DNA of 64,000 bases. It comes from Rhodobacteraceae bacterium HIMB11 (lineage in GTDB: Bacteria; Pseudomonadota; Alphaproteobacteria; Rhodobacterales; Rhodobacteraceae). Location of the stretch: assembly GCA_000472185.1 (NCBI GenBank), contig AVDB01000003.1, forward strand, positions 282,954 to 346,953, in the 5' to 3' direction. How positions within the stretch are numbered: the first letter of the stretch is position 1; each line of letters starts with the position of its first letter. The position numbers and the translations under genes were made by a program. Below are positions 52,113-61,667 of this stretch, piece by piece. The notes beneath the pieces are model-generated. The model had not been told where the DNA came from. It saw nothing but the letters and a program-made list of their open reading frames with translations, and ran no database searches.

Positions 52113-52683
52113 GGCCCAGATCCTTTAGGTCTTGGTAACGGTCTCCGATACGATGGTGCGGACGACCGGATGTTGCACCCCCGAGGACAACCACAATTTC
52201 ATCATCACGCGGGGCGTCAGGAATTGAAAATTGGATCGTCAGGTAGTGGGACCGCCGACCCGCATCGTTTTTGTCCATGAGCGGTACCATAATAGGTGCA
52301 TTCGCCCCACCACGGGTATTGGTAAAGGCCAAGTAAGATTTCGCGCCAACCGCCTCGCGATAGAAATTCCCAAATCGTAGTGTGTGGATCAGTCCCGAAG
52401 CATGCTCAACTTCGCCATTCAAACCAACGACTGCTGCCTTTCCATAGGCTTCGATTGCATCACCACTACCAGCAAGCGCAATCATACGCTGTGTCATCAT
52501 CTCACCCAATTTCGGTCCATAGGCCATAATTTCAGGTTTCAAATCTTCGACAAATCGACCTGCCCAAGGATTGCGAACAACAGCCGCAACCGCGAACATG
52601 CGCCACGGCGTTTCCGCGGCGCGATACCCTTCGATCAGCGTTTCTTCGTCATAGGTTACAATTTTGCGAATTTCAGGGTCCAT
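52084..52683 (-). CDS. Amino acid synthesis (AA_synth, DUF1185) family protein
   Basis: A 199-residue protein of the AA_synth family, beginning MDPEIRKIVTYDEETLIEGY and containing AAVVRNPWAGRFVEDL, GEVEHASGLIHTLRFGNFYREA and RSHYLTIQFSIPDAPRDDEI. Despite the name, the family has no established reaction. The ATG at 52683 follows AAAGGAT; the extra 18 codons upstream lie over the promoter. It is the first gene of the run with hydrolase, LLM enzyme and aldehyde dehydrogenase, and faces a LysR gene. Confidence 0.82.
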   Translation of the reverse strand: MDPEIRKIVTYDEETLIEGYRAAETPWRMFAVAAVVRNPWAGRFVEDLKPEIMAYGPKLGEMMTQRMIALAGSGDAIEAYGKAAVVGLNGEVEHASGLIHTLRFGNFYREAVGAKSYLAFTNTRGGANAPIMVPLMDKNDAGRRSHYLTIQFSIPDAPRDDEIVVVLGGATSGRPHHRIGDRYQDLKDLGHDLDNPAAV

Positions 52684-52730
52684 GCCACAATCCTTTGCCT
52701 TTCTGGGCAAGGTGCCGCGATAAGCAAAAT

Positions 52731-52760
52731 TTGACAAATTATGAAATATTGGTGTTAGAT
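52731..52760 (+). promoter_or_regulatory. Candidate promoter of the LysR gene
   Basis: TTGACA (52731-52736) and TTAGAT (52755-52760) are separated by 18 bases, about 30 bases before the LysR ATG. Confidence 0.45.
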
Positions 52761-52778
52761 ATAAGTTAAGCTAATATC
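52758..52778. promoter_or_regulatory. LysR-type dyad GATAT-N11-ATATC
   Basis: Five-base inverted arms with an 11-base spacer match the T-N11-A layout of LysR sites. It lies 10 bases before the LysR start, overlapping the candidate -10 region, as for autoregulation. Confidence 0.45.
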
Positions 52779-52788
52779 AAAAAATACG

Positions 52789-53640
52789 ATGACCCGACAT
52801 CTTCCGCCATTGAACTGGTTTCGCGTTTTCGAAGCCGCTGCAAGACATCAAAAATTCACCGCCGCGGCGGATGAATTGGGCATGACACAATCCGCAGTCA
52901 GTCAGCAGATCAGAGCATTGGAAGAACGTCTGGCAACGCAGCTGTTTCTGCGCCAACCCCGTGGTCTGTTGCTAACCGACGCAGGGCGCAAATTACTTCC
53001 CAAAGTGAGTTCCTCAATTGAGAATTTAAAAAATGCAACGGACATGTTTGACATTGGTCCCAGTGCTGGAAACCTAACCGTTGCAGCGTCGGTTAGTATT
53101 GCGCAGTGGGTTATCGCACCCCATTTGGCCGAATTTTCAAAAACACATACCCACCTGAAAACGCGGATATTGGGAACGATTTGGGCGGATGATTTCAAAT
53201 CCTCAATAGCAGATGTCGAAGTACGCTTTGGTGCGGCCAGCAACGTTGGTCAAAATGCCAAACGCCTGATGCCTGATGCATTGATCGCGGTTTGCGCGCC
53301 CACAACTGATCCTTGGGACATGCTTCCATTGATCGAAGCTGTCGGAACGACAGAGGGTTGGAAAGACTGGCGCGGACAATCGGAAATAGCCTTAAGTACA
53401 GAACCAACAATTTTTGTGGACTCATACGGCATTGCGCTTTCCATGGCGGTGAACGGTGTCGGAATTGCCTTGGTCAGTTCACTTCTTGCAAAACCTTTGA
53501 TCGCACAAGGACGCTTGGTTCAGATTGATCCAACGGAAATCCCATCCTCTGAAGGTTATTTTTTAGCCGTCAGGCAAGAGAATACGCGCGCTTGCGACTT
53601 TGCCGATTGGCTGGTTGGAAAGTTGGGCATTGCCACCTAG
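52789..53640 (+). CDS. LysR family transcriptional regulator (GcvA-like)
   Basis: A 283-residue LysR regulator with helix-turn-helix FTAAADELGMTQSAVSQQIR at about residues 21-40 and an effector domain from about residue 90. It is divergent from the AA_synth-hydrolase-LLM-ALDH run and likely activates it. The other LysR gene of this window (29426) shares the PPLxWxRxFEAxARH start, so both belong to the same subgroup. The bluB riboswitch begins about 70 bases after its stop. Confidence 0.88.
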   Translation: MTRHLPPLNWFRVFEAAARHQKFTAAADELGMTQSAVSQQIRALEERLATQLFLRQPRGLLLTDAGRKLLPKVSSSIENLKNATDMFDIGPSAGNLTVAASVSIAQWVIAPHLAEFSKTHTHLKTRILGTIWADDFKSSIADVEVRFGAASNVGQNAKRLMPDALIAVCAPTTDPWDMLPLIEAVGTTEGWKDWRGQSEIALSTEPTIFVDSYGIALSMAVNGVGIALVSSLLAKPLIAQGRLVQIDPTEIPSSEGYFLAVRQENTRACDFADWLVGKLGIAT

Positions 53641-53708
53641 CCCGTTCATCGCAGGAATGACCACGTATTTGATTTGACGCCCGGATTAGCGTCCTGCTAA
53701 CCATCCTC

Positions 53709-53857
53709 CATCAGGTGCCCAGTAGGGAGAATCGGGAAGCCAGTGAAGATCTGGCGCGGGCCCGCCGCTGTGATGGGGACGAAACGTCAAAGACCACTGA
53801 GGAAACTTGGGAAGGTGGTGATTTCGGAAGATCCAAAGCCAGAAGACCGGCCTGATG
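53709..53857 (+). promoter_or_regulatory. Cobalamin riboswitch before bluB
   Basis: The leader shows the adenosylcobalamin-riboswitch layout. CATCAGG (53709-53715) and CCTGATG (53851-53857) form the closing stem; a GGGAAGCCAGTGA-type element follows at about 53734; a GCCGCTGTGATGGGGACGA core comes next; and the B12 box AGCCAGAAGACCGGCCTG lies at 53837-53854. A downstream CTGCG/CGCAG hairpin (53866-53884) excludes a CCGCA/TGCGG one (53879-53901) that would touch the bluB ribosome site, so control of translation is likely. Confidence 0.88.
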
Positions 53858-53910
53858 ACACAGGTCTGCGATTGGACACCGCAGCACCATCGTCATTGCG
53901 GAGGCCAAGC

Positions 53911-54603
53911 ATGAAGAATGCAGACCCAAAGCCTGTCAGCGCGCGCATCTTTGATGATGCCGAACGTCAGGCGTTATACGATATAATCGAAGCACGTCGC
54001 GACGTGCGCAACGAATTTCTACCTGATGACATTGAACCTGACGCCTTGATGCGCATCCTACGCGCAGCGCACAACGCGCCATCGGTTGGTTTCATGCAAC
54101 CGTGGAATTTCATAGTGATCGATGACCCAGCACAGAAACAAAAGGTACACGCAGCATTTGCCGACGCAAATGCCGAAGCGGAACAGATGTTTTCCAAAGA
54201 TCGGCAGGAAACCTATCGATCACTAAAACTCGAAGGGATCAAAAAATCACCCTTAAACATCATCGTGACCTGTGACCGCGCACGCGGGGGCAAGGTTGTT
54301 TGGGGCCGCACCCATGATGCGGCGATGGATGTGTATTCGACAGTTTGCGCGGTTCAAAATCTTTGGCTCGCAGCGCGGGCCGAAGGGATTGGAATTGGAT
54401 GGGTCAGCATTTTTGAAAAAGACCGCGTGAAGGCGATTTTCAATATCCCAGCGCATGTTGAATTGGTTGCCTATCTTTGCGTCGGATACGTTGAAGAGCT
54501 GTTTGATAAACCCGAACTCTCTGCCCGCGGGTGGCGACATCGGATCGACATCAATGATCTAATCATGAAGAATGGATGGACTGACACGGCGAACAACGCC
54601 TGA
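53911..54603 (+). CDS. bluB: 5,6-dimethylbenzimidazole synthase
   Basis: BluB cleaves reduced FMN with O2 to form the lower ligand of vitamin B12. The 230-residue protein has the nitroreductase-like blocks IEARRDVRNEFLPDDI, HNAPSVGFMQPWNF and AEGIGIGWVSIFEKD. The true start is the ATG at 53911, with GGAGG six bases before it; the 56 in-frame codons upstream to 53743 are riboswitch RNA. It thus makes the cell able to complete cobalamin, which MttB- and other corrinoid-dependent steps need. No other cobalamin genes follow. Confidence 0.93.
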   Translation: MKNADPKPVSARIFDDAERQALYDIIEARRDVRNEFLPDDIEPDALMRILRAAHNAPSVGFMQPWNFIVIDDPAQKQKVHAAFADANAEAEQMFSKDRQETYRSLKLEGIKKSPLNIIVTCDRARGGKVVWGRTHDAAMDVYSTVCAVQNLWLAARAEGIGIGWVSIFEKDRVKAIFNIPAHVELVAYLCVGYVEELFDKPELSARGWRHRIDINDLIMKNGWTDTANNA

Positions 54604-54714
54604 TTAGGTGATCCTGTCTTCTACCCTGGTTTGTGGATTGGCAACAAAATCCTTGTCGACAGAAAACGAATGGTCAATTCTGGATCAAGCAGGATAGCGA
54701 AGGGATCCCATCTA

Positions 54715-55917
54715 ATGAACGTAAACCCGAAACGCTTTTTATCTAATCTGCATGAATTGCGGCGGATCGGAGCGTCAGGTGTAGGCAAAGGCGTCGTGCG
54801 CCCTGCATTTTCGGAAACGGACATAGCCGCACGGGATTGGTTGTGCGCAAAATTTTCTGAAATCGGCTTAACGCCCTACGTCGATCCTGTTGGGAACACA
54901 TTTGGTTTGGCCCAAGGAAAATCAATCTTGATTGGATCCCACACGGATACACAACCCGAAGGTGGTTGGTTGGATGGAGCCTTGGGGGTTGTGTGCGGTC
55001 TGGAACTGGCGCGCGCCGCCATGGAGGCGGGCGGGCCTGCGATTTCTGTCGTCAGTTTTCAGGACGAAGAAGGACGATTTGGCGTTACAACAGGCAGCGC
55101 AATTTGGGCAGGCACATTGCCATTGGACCAAGCTGACAATCTGACCGATGCAAATGGCATGACATTCTTGGATGCGCGCAATCGAATGCCAAACCGTGCG
55201 AAAGAATTTCTGGATCCAAACATCTTTAGCGGTTTCATTGAATGCCACATTGAACAGGGTCCTTGGCTGCATGAGGCAGCTGAAACAATTGGTGTCGTAA
55301 CGGACATCGTGGGCATTCGGGATTGCACAATCACGTTTGGCGGGGAACAAAACCACGCAGGGACAACACCCATGCATCGGCGCAAGGATACCTTTCAAGC
55401 GCTCAGCCAATTCAGCCAAAAAATTAACCAAAGGTTTCAGAATGTCGTCGTTCCCTGCACGGTGTGGACGATCGGTCATGTTGATCTGCATCCAAATGCG
55501 CATTCTGTCGTCCCGGGCCGTTGCTGTTTTTCGATGCAGTGGCGGGACGGCGATATTGCTCGATTAGATCGCATGGAAAAAATCATTCGTGAAACCGTGG
55601 ATGAAATCGCCACAGAGATGGATATGCAGGTGACTTTTGGTCCCGTTTTGGGCATTAAACCAACCGCCATGGATGATCACCTGCAAGCCATATTGTCCAA
55701 CGCAGCCGGGAGCGAATGTGCAGGAAAGTGGCGAAAGATGACCTCAGGTGCACTCCATGATGCCGCCAATGTTTCGTCGCTTATGCCAACTGCAATGTTG
55801 TTTGTGCCATCCATAAATGGGATCAGTCATGATTTCGCCGAAGACACCAATGAGGCAGATTTAATCGCTGGCCTGATTGTGCTTGCCAAAGCCATTGAGC
55901 ATTTCGGAAATCAGTAA
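54715..55917 (+). CDS. M20 family zinc hydrolase (N-carbamoyl-amino acid / ureidopropionase / allantoate type)
   Basis: A 400-residue amidase of the M20 family. The two-metal site is intact: His in [17 protein letters not shown] with bridging Asp, Glu pair in FQDEEGRFG, His in ECHIEQGPW and His in [10 protein letters not shown]. Family members remove the carbamoyl group from N-carbamoyl amino acids, beta-ureidopropionate or allantoate. The start ATG 54715 lies below AAGGGATCC. It precedes the hydantoinase genes by 189 bases, where a hydantoin ring, once opened, would give its N-carbamoyl substrate. Confidence 0.87.
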   Translation: MNVNPKRFLSNLHELRRIGASGVGKGVVRPAFSETDIAARDWLCAKFSEIGLTPYVDPVGNTFGLAQGKSILIGSHTDTQPEGGWLDGALGVVCGLELARAAMEAGGPAISVVSFQDEEGRFGVTTGSAIWAGTLPLDQADNLTDANGMTFLDARNRMPNRAKEFLDPNIFSGFIECHIEQGPWLHEAAETIGVVTDIVGIRDCTITFGGEQNHAGTTPMHRRKDTFQALSQFSQKINQRFQNVVVPCTVWTIGHVDLHPNAHSVVPGRCCFSMQWRDGDIARLDRMEKIIRETVDEIATEMDMQVTFGPVLGIKPTAMDDHLQAILSNAAGSECAGKWRKMTSGALHDAANVSSLMPTAMLFVPSINGISHDFAEDTNEADLIAGLIVLAKAIEHFGNQ

Positions 55918-56106
55918 GTCTGAAAATAATTATATTGACTGATTACGAAATCGGGTTTCTAGTTTTTGTATGAGACCCGAGGATTATGGCACGTGAACTT
56001 TGTTCAAAATATATCGTTACTGCGCCGCCTGACTGGATGTGATTTGGTCGCCTAGCAGGCAATACGTTTTTCCACGTCTATGCCAATCACACCCTGGATC
56101 CCCTGA
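55918..56106. other. Intergenic region before hyuA
   Basis: This stretch of 189 bases separates the hydrolase and hyuA. I see no gene or T-tailed hairpin; a TTGACT near 55935 might be a -35 box for the hyu operon, without a clear partner. Confidence 0.4.
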
Positions 56107-58206
56107 ATGAAACATGAAAATACCTTTCGTCTTGCCAGCGATATTGGCGGTACATTTACAGATACCGTTTTAATTGATGCAAATGACACGATTGTGGCGA
56201 CAACAAAAACGCCAACCACTCCCAGGGCACCTGCGGAAGGTGCATTATTAGGTGCGCAGCACGTGATGCAGGCTGCGGGCATTGAGTGGCATCAGGTCAG
56301 CGGTAAAATTCATGGCACAACGCTTGCGACCAATGCGCTCATCGAACGGCGGGGGGCGAAAGTTGCGACAATAACAACCGCGGGGTTTCGCGATATTTTA
56401 GAAATCGCTAACGAACGTCGCTATAGCCAGTACGCAATTAACATCGAAAAACCTGACCTGCTTGTCCCACGTCAGCTTTCGTACACCATCGCAGGTCGGA
56501 TGAATGCAGCTAGAGAAGAGCTAATCACGCTCGACAGCGCCGCGATACCCGCACTCGCTGCTGAGCTTCGCGGGCAAAACGTACAGGCAGTCGCAATCTG
56601 TTTGATGCATGCCTATGCCAATCCAACACACGAACAAACGTTGGGTACAGAACTGCGCAAACTATTGCCAGGTGTTGAAATATCACTCAGCCATGAGGTC
56701 AGCCCAGAGGCCCGTGAATTTGATCGCCTTTGCACCACAATTGCAAACGCCTACATCCAACCCTTAATGAAAACCTACCTCAGTGACTTTGAGGCACGTT
56801 TTATGGAACACGGGTTAACCTGTCCAATCTTGATGATGACCGCGGGCGGGGGGATGACCACACTTGACACAGCCGCGCGGCTGCCAATTCGGTTGGTGGA
56901 AAGCGGACCCGCAGGCGGTGCAATTTTGGCGGCGCGCATCGCCAAAGAAATATCGGAAAAAAATGTCCTGTCTTTTGACATGGGTGGCACGACGGCCAAA
57001 CTTTGTCTGATCGACGACTACCGCCCCCAAACCGCTCGAAAATTTGAAATTTCACGGGCTGAACGTTTTATCAAAGGCTCTGGAATGCCCGTTCGTATCC
57101 CCGTGATCGAAATGATTGAAATTGGTGCAGGCGGAGGATCGATTGCCACGGTTGATCGCTTAGACCGCCTGCAAATTGGCCCCGAAAGCGCGGGGTCAGA
57201 GCCAGGTCCAGTCGCCTTTGGCAAGGGTGGAACAGAGCCAACCGTAACAGATGCAGACATTGCAATGGGCCTGATTGAACCAGGCCGCTTTGCCGAAGGG
57301 CGACTAACGATCGATCGCAGTGCTGCCGAAATAGCCATTGATCATAAAATCTCAAAACCGTTAAAGATAAATGCGCAAGGCGCGGCGTTCGCAATTAGCG
57401 AAATCGTTGATGAAAACATGGCAAGTGCAGGAAGAATGCACGCCGTTGAGTCGGGCAAAGATATTTCATCGCGCCTTATGATTGCCTTTGGTGGAAATGG
57501 CCCGCTGCATGCAACGCGTGTTGCGAGGCGCGCGCAAGTACGCAGAATTTTGATCCCGAATAATCCGGGCGTCGGATCCGCGGTTGGATTTCTTTATGCG
57601 CCTGTGTCCTTTGAAATCATACGGTCGCGATACACAACTTTAGACAATCTCGACCCCAATGCCATCGACGCATTTTTGAATGATCTAGAAACAGAAGCGG
57701 TCGCAGTTGTTCTTTCTGGTGCGCCCAAAAGTGATCTGCACACACGTCGTGTTGCCTTTATGCGCTATCACGGTCAGGGCCATGAAATCGAAATTGAATT
57801 GCCTAATTCTGCGCTCACTCAGGCGGCCCTTGCAGACTTAAAAAATCATTTCGAACTGGAATATAGCCGTCAGTTCAGTCGCATTGTGCCAGGTATGACA
57901 ATTGAAATACTAAATTGGGGTGTGACCGTATCATCGCATGCGCCCACACTTAAACCAGCACTCCGAACAGCCGAAAATCGGATAAGAGAGGCAACTGAAT
58001 TTCGCGAAATAACCTGTGACGTAATTGGGGAAACAATACTGGCAGGTGTTTTTGATCGGGCGGATTTGCAGTCAGGTGAGCAAATCATTGGCCCTGCTCT
58101 TATTCTCGAAGCCCAAACCACAACATTGGTCAGTGCCGATTTTTCCGCATTCATAGATCTTGGCGGGAACATTTGGATGACACGGACACAGGAGGCCACG
58201 GGATGA
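56107..58206 (+). CDS. hyuA: Hydantoinase/oxoprolinase family protein, subunit A
   Basis: A 699-residue ATP-dependent enzyme subunit of the hydantoinase A/oxoprolinase group. The nucleotide motif LASDIGGTFTDTVLID opens the protein; LSHEVSPEAREFDR and SFDMGGTTAKLCLID are typical; HyuA and HyuB together open lactam, hydantoin or N-methylhydantoin rings with ATP hydrolysis, and related complexes carboxylate ketones. The stop overlaps the hyuB ATG by four bases. The substrate is inferred from the adjoining carbamoylase-like gene. Confidence 0.9.
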   Translation: MKHENTFRLASDIGGTFTDTVLIDANDTIVATTKTPTTPRAPAEGALLGAQHVMQAAGIEWHQVSGKIHGTTLATNALIERRGAKVATITTAGFRDILEIANERRYSQYAINIEKPDLLVPRQLSYTIAGRMNAAREELITLDSAAIPALAAELRGQNVQAVAICLMHAYANPTHEQTLGTELRKLLPGVEISLSHEVSPEAREFDRLCTTIANAYIQPLMKTYLSDFEARFMEHGLTCPILMMTAGGGMTTLDTAARLPIRLVESGPAGGAILAARIAKEISEKNVLSFDMGGTTAKLCLIDDYRPQTARKFEISRAERFIKGSGMPVRIPVIEMIEIGAGGGSIATVDRLDRLQIGPESAGSEPGPVAFGKGGTEPTVTDADIAMGLIEPGRFAEGRLTIDRSAAEIAIDHKISKPLKINAQGAAFAISEIVDENMASAGRMHAVESGKDISSRLMIAFGGNGPLHATRVARRAQVRRILIPNNPGVGSAVGFLYAPVSFEIIRSRYTTLDNLDPNAIDAFLNDLETEAVAVVLSGAPKSDLHTRRVAFMRYHGQGHEIEIELPNSALTQAALADLKNHFELEYSRQFSRIVPGMTIEILNWGVTVSSHAPTLKPALRTAENRIREATEFREITCDVIGETILAGVFDRADLQSGEQIIGPALILEAQTTTLVSADFSAFIDLGGNIWMTRTQEATG

Positions 58207-59852
58207 GTGTGCAAAAAACGCGTCTACAGGTGATGTGGAACAGATTGCTGGCCGTGGTCGAAGAACAAGGTCAGGCCCTTATTCGCGCAGCCTTTAGTCC
58301 GATTGTAAGAGAATGCGGTGACATTTCAGCAGGCATTTTTGATTATAAAGGCCGCATGTTAGCTCAGGCTGTGACTGGCACCCCAGGTCACATCAATACT
58401 ATGGCAGAGGCCGTCAAAACGCTCCGCGCGAGTTTCCCAATTCAAGACATGAAACCAGGGGACATTTACATGACAAATGACCCATGGATTGCATCAGGTC
58501 ATTTAAATGATTTCCTACTTTTGATGCCCGTTTTTTATGATGAACGTGTGATCGGGTTTACCTCTTGTACATCACACCTCGTCGATTTGGGTGGACAGGG
58601 AATGGGCCCAGAGGGCTCGGACATTTATGACGAAGGGTTGCTCATTCCGCCATGCAAACTGGTAGATCAAGGTGACATCAACTCGCTCTTGCTCGAGATA
58701 GTAAAGGCCAATTCCCGCGAACCAATCGCAAATGAAGGGGACATCTATGCCTTAATCGCTTGTTGCGAAGCAGGGGCAGATCGTTTGATCCAAATGATGG
58801 ATGAATTCCAAATTACGGATTTAAAAATATTGTCCGAATACATCATTGAAACATCAAAACAGGGCACGTTATCCGCGATCCAAGACCTGCCCAAAGGGAC
58901 ATGGAAAAGCGTCCTGCGCGTTGACGGTTATGATGCGGAAATCGAACTGCACGCTGCACTTACGATATCCGAAGACGGTTTGTTACTGGATTTTGCAGGA
59001 ACAGCTGGATGCACCAATAAAGGGATCAATGTACCCCTGAATTATGCCACAGCCTATTCTGTTTTTGCACTGCGTTGCATTATCGGGTTCGACATTCCAA
59101 ACAATGCTGGATCGTTAGAGCCATTTCGCGTCATTGCACCCAAAGGCTGCATTTTAAACGCACAGCCCCCTGCCCCTGTTGCCATGCGTCACACCTTGGG
59201 TCAGATGACGCCTGATTTGGTATATGGCTGCCTTTCACAGGCACTTCCCGACATGGTCCCTGCAGAGGGGGCGTCCTGCATGTACGATCTGCCCATGCGG
59301 CATACGGCAGATGCGGTGGATCGTGGCTATACACAATTTGCGGTCGAACTTGTGTTCAACGGTGGGACAGGCGCGCGCCCGCATCTTGATGGGCTTTCGA
59401 CCACTGCATTTCCAAGCGGTGTGTGGGGCAGTCAAATTGAAACGACCGAAGCTGTTGCGCCCGTGATTTTTCACAAACGCGAATTGCGAACAGATAGCGG
59501 AGGCGCAGGAAAATATCGCGGCGGGTTAGGACAGCGGGTCGAGGTCAGCTCGGCCATAGATCAGGATTTCATGGTCTTTTTGTCGGTCGAACGCATTCTG
59601 AACCCAGCCGAGGGACGAAATGGCGGACACGCTGGTGCCGCGGGGCGCATCAGAATTGGTGAAAACGGGTCGGATATCGCCGGTAAGGGCGAACTGCGCG
59701 TAGAACATGGAAAGACATTGATCTTTGATACACCTGGCGGAGGTGGCTTTGGTGATCCTAGTGAACGTGACCCTGAAAAAGTGGCATTTGATCTATCAGC
59801 GGGTGTCATCAGTGATGCAGCCGCAAGAACAGTATACGGGAAGCGCTCATGA
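58203..59852 (+). CDS. hyuB: Hydantoinase/oxoprolinase family protein, subunit B
   Basis: The partner subunit (549 residues): LVDLGGQGMGPEGSDIYDEG, the FSPIVRECGDISAGIF near the N-terminus and RTDSGGAGKYRGGLGQRVEV and FDTPGGGGFGDP at the end are family blocks. The start at 58203 (ATGA) is coupled to hyuA; the longer reading to 58173 overlaps it further and is rejected. The stop overlaps the aminotransferase gene by four bases. With HyuA it forms the ring-opening complex. Confidence 0.9.
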   Translation: MSVQKTRLQVMWNRLLAVVEEQGQALIRAAFSPIVRECGDISAGIFDYKGRMLAQAVTGTPGHINTMAEAVKTLRASFPIQDMKPGDIYMTNDPWIASGHLNDFLLLMPVFYDERVIGFTSCTSHLVDLGGQGMGPEGSDIYDEGLLIPPCKLVDQGDINSLLLEIVKANSREPIANEGDIYALIACCEAGADRLIQMMDEFQITDLKILSEYIIETSKQGTLSAIQDLPKGTWKSVLRVDGYDAEIELHAALTISEDGLLLDFAGTAGCTNKGINVPLNYATAYSVFALRCIIGFDIPNNAGSLEPFRVIAPKGCILNAQPPAPVAMRHTLGQMTPDLVYGCLSQALPDMVPAEGASCMYDLPMRHTADAVDRGYTQFAVELVFNGGTGARPHLDGLSTTAFPSGVWGSQIETTEAVAPVIFHKRELRTDSGGAGKYRGGLGQRVEVSSAIDQDFMVFLSVERILNPAEGRNGGHAGAAGRIRIGENGSDIAGKGELRVEHGKTLIFDTPGGGGFGDPSERDPEKVAFDLSAGVISDAAARTVYGKRS

Positions 59853-60931
59853 CACACCCCGCCAAACATATCGCAGGCATGGCGCCTTACGCGTTATCTA
59901 AATTCGACATTCCCAACGGTAAGCGCCTGATTTCTCTGTCCCAGAATGAAAGCATGCGCGCACCATCACCCATGATCAATGATGCCATAGACCGCATGAT
60001 CAATAACGGTGCACTGTACCCTGATCCAGAGTGGACGGATCTTCGTTCTGCCTTGGCTGAGGTACATGGGATCGATGCGGATGCCATACTCTGTGGAACA
60101 GGGTCATTGGATTTGATCGGCCGCATAGCACATGTTTTTGCGGGTCCGACACGGTCGATTTTGGCCCCTGAGCATGCCTATCCCTTTTTTCGGTCTGCGG
60201 CCGAAATGTCAGGCGCACGGTTTGATACCGCACCCGAAAAGAATGCTGTCGTCGATGCGGATACCCTTTTGCAAAATGTAAGACCGGATACGGGAATTAT
60301 ATTCATTGCCAATCCCGCAAACCCAACAGGCACGCGCATTCCCAAACGTGAATTACAGCGCCTCCGCAAAAATTTACGCGATGATATCCTATTGGTTATT
60401 GATGAGGCATACGGCGAATTTGCAGACCATTTAGATGAACCCACATTCGACATGGTTTCGGAAAATACGGCGGTTTTGCGCACGCTTTCCAAGGCTTACG
60501 GCATGGCGGGATATCGTGTTGGATGGGGCGTATTTGCGCCCACAATTCGGGCCGAATTACAAAAGGTCATGAACCCAAACAACATCGCTTACCTTTCGCA
60601 AGTGGCCGCCGTGGCGGCAATCACAGATCAGGCATATATGCGCGAAACATGTGAACGCACTGCTGAAATGGCAGCAGCGGCAACGCATGAACTCAGCACT
60701 GTGGGATTCAAGGTTTATGAGAGTTTTACCAATTTTATTCTGATCGACCTGAAAACCGCAGATCATGCAATTTCAGCAGAAACGATGTTGCTGTCAGAGG
60801 GTGTGGTTTTGCGTAGCCAAGCGGGCGCAGGACTGCCCCATTGTTTGCGCATGACATTGGGACAGCAGGAGGATGTGTCCTTCGCCATCGAAATTTTGAA
60901 AAAGTGGAAACAGGAGAACCCTGATGCATAA
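59849..60931 (+). CDS. PLP-dependent aminotransferase (histidinol-phosphate aminotransferase-like)
   Basis: A 360-residue fold-type I aminotransferase of the HisC-like group. LDLIGRIAHVFAGPTRSIL holds phosphate-site contacts, NPANPTGTRIP and DEAYGEF are typical and the PLP lysine is in LSKAYGMAGYRVGWG; a C-terminal Arg in LPHCLRMTLG binds the carboxylate. In this operon it most likely transaminates the amino acid set free from a hydantoin. Coupled by overlaps to hyuB and the next gene (8 bases). Confidence 0.88.
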   Translation: MTHPAKHIAGMAPYALSKFDIPNGKRLISLSQNESMRAPSPMINDAIDRMINNGALYPDPEWTDLRSALAEVHGIDADAILCGTGSLDLIGRIAHVFAGPTRSILAPEHAYPFFRSAAEMSGARFDTAPEKNAVVDADTLLQNVRPDTGIIFIANPANPTGTRIPKRELQRLRKNLRDDILLVIDEAYGEFADHLDEPTFDMVSENTAVLRTLSKAYGMAGYRVGWGVFAPTIRAELQKVMNPNNIAYLSQVAAVAAITDQAYMRETCERTAEMAAAATHELSTVGFKVYESFTNFILIDLKTADHAISAETMLLSEGVVLRSQAGAGLPHCLRMTLGQQEDVSFAIEILKKWKQENPDA

Positions 60932-61667
60932 TTCACGTGGCAGAGCGCGATTTGGAGTTTTGGTTCCCTTCACCAATTCAAATCTTGAACCAGATATGGC
61001 CCTTTTGCGCCCAGACGGTGTATCAATGCACTTCGCCAGAATGGGAGGATATGACGCCGATGAAATCCCTGACGAAGCACAGATGCAGGGATTGGGTGCC
61101 GCGGATCTGGAAGAGCCGCTGGCCTTGCTGTCAGGAGTTAAGCCTGATGTTATTCTTTACGGCTGCACATCTGCGACCCTGACGCATGGGCCCGAATTTG
61201 ACCGTGCCCTGACAGCCAAGATCAAACAAGACAGTGGCGCACAAACGGTGACCGCAGCGGGGAGTTTGGTTCAGGCGCTTCAGGCGATCGGAGCAAAAAC
61301 CATTGGTTTCGCATCTCCCTATGTGCCCAATATCAACGATATGGCCATCGATTTTTTGGAACGCTCAGGCATAAAAACGATTGCCCGATCAGAGGTTCAA
61401 GAAACCCTCGATAATGACGGTCAGGGCGGCCTAACACCTGATCGTGTATACGAACTTGGATGCGGCGCAGAACATAAAAATGCAGACGCGATTGTTTTGT
61501 CATGCACCGACATGCGATCGGTTGAGGTAATCGATGCGTTGGAGGAAAGATTGGGAAAACCAGTCGTAACCTCAAATCAGGCCATGCTGTTCACCTGCCT
61601 TCAAAAACTTCAGATGACTGACGTGATTGATGGGTATGGTTCATTACTTAGACGGGTGTACGGATGA
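60924..61667 (+). CDS. Maleate isomerase / Asp-Glu racemase superfamily protein
   Basis: A 247-residue enzyme with the paired cysteines of this superfamily, in LYGCTSATLTHG and VLSCTDMRSVEV, which suit isomerases, racemases or arylmalonate decarboxylases. The start RARFGVLVPFTNSNLEPDM is closest to maleate cis-trans isomerases. Hydantoin racemases are in the same superfamily, so either a racemase or an isomerase of the ring-opened acid is possible. It overlaps the genes on either side by eight and four bases. Confidence 0.82.
   Translation: MHNSRGRARFGVLVPFTNSNLEPDMALLRPDGVSMHFARMGGYDADEIPDEAQMQGLGAADLEEPLALLSGVKPDVILYGCTSATLTHGPEFDRALTAKIKQDSGAQTVTAAGSLVQALQAIGAKTIGFASPYVPNINDMAIDFLERSGIKTIARSEVQETLDNDGQGGLTPDRVYELGCGAEHKNADAIVLSCTDMRSVEVIDALEERLGKPVVTSNQAMLFTCLQKLQMTDVIDGYGSLLRRVYG

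Noticed and set aside
53743..53910. N-terminal extension of bluB
   Set aside because: It is the open frame through the cobalamin riboswitch; the GGAGG-preceded ATG at 53911 gives the family length.
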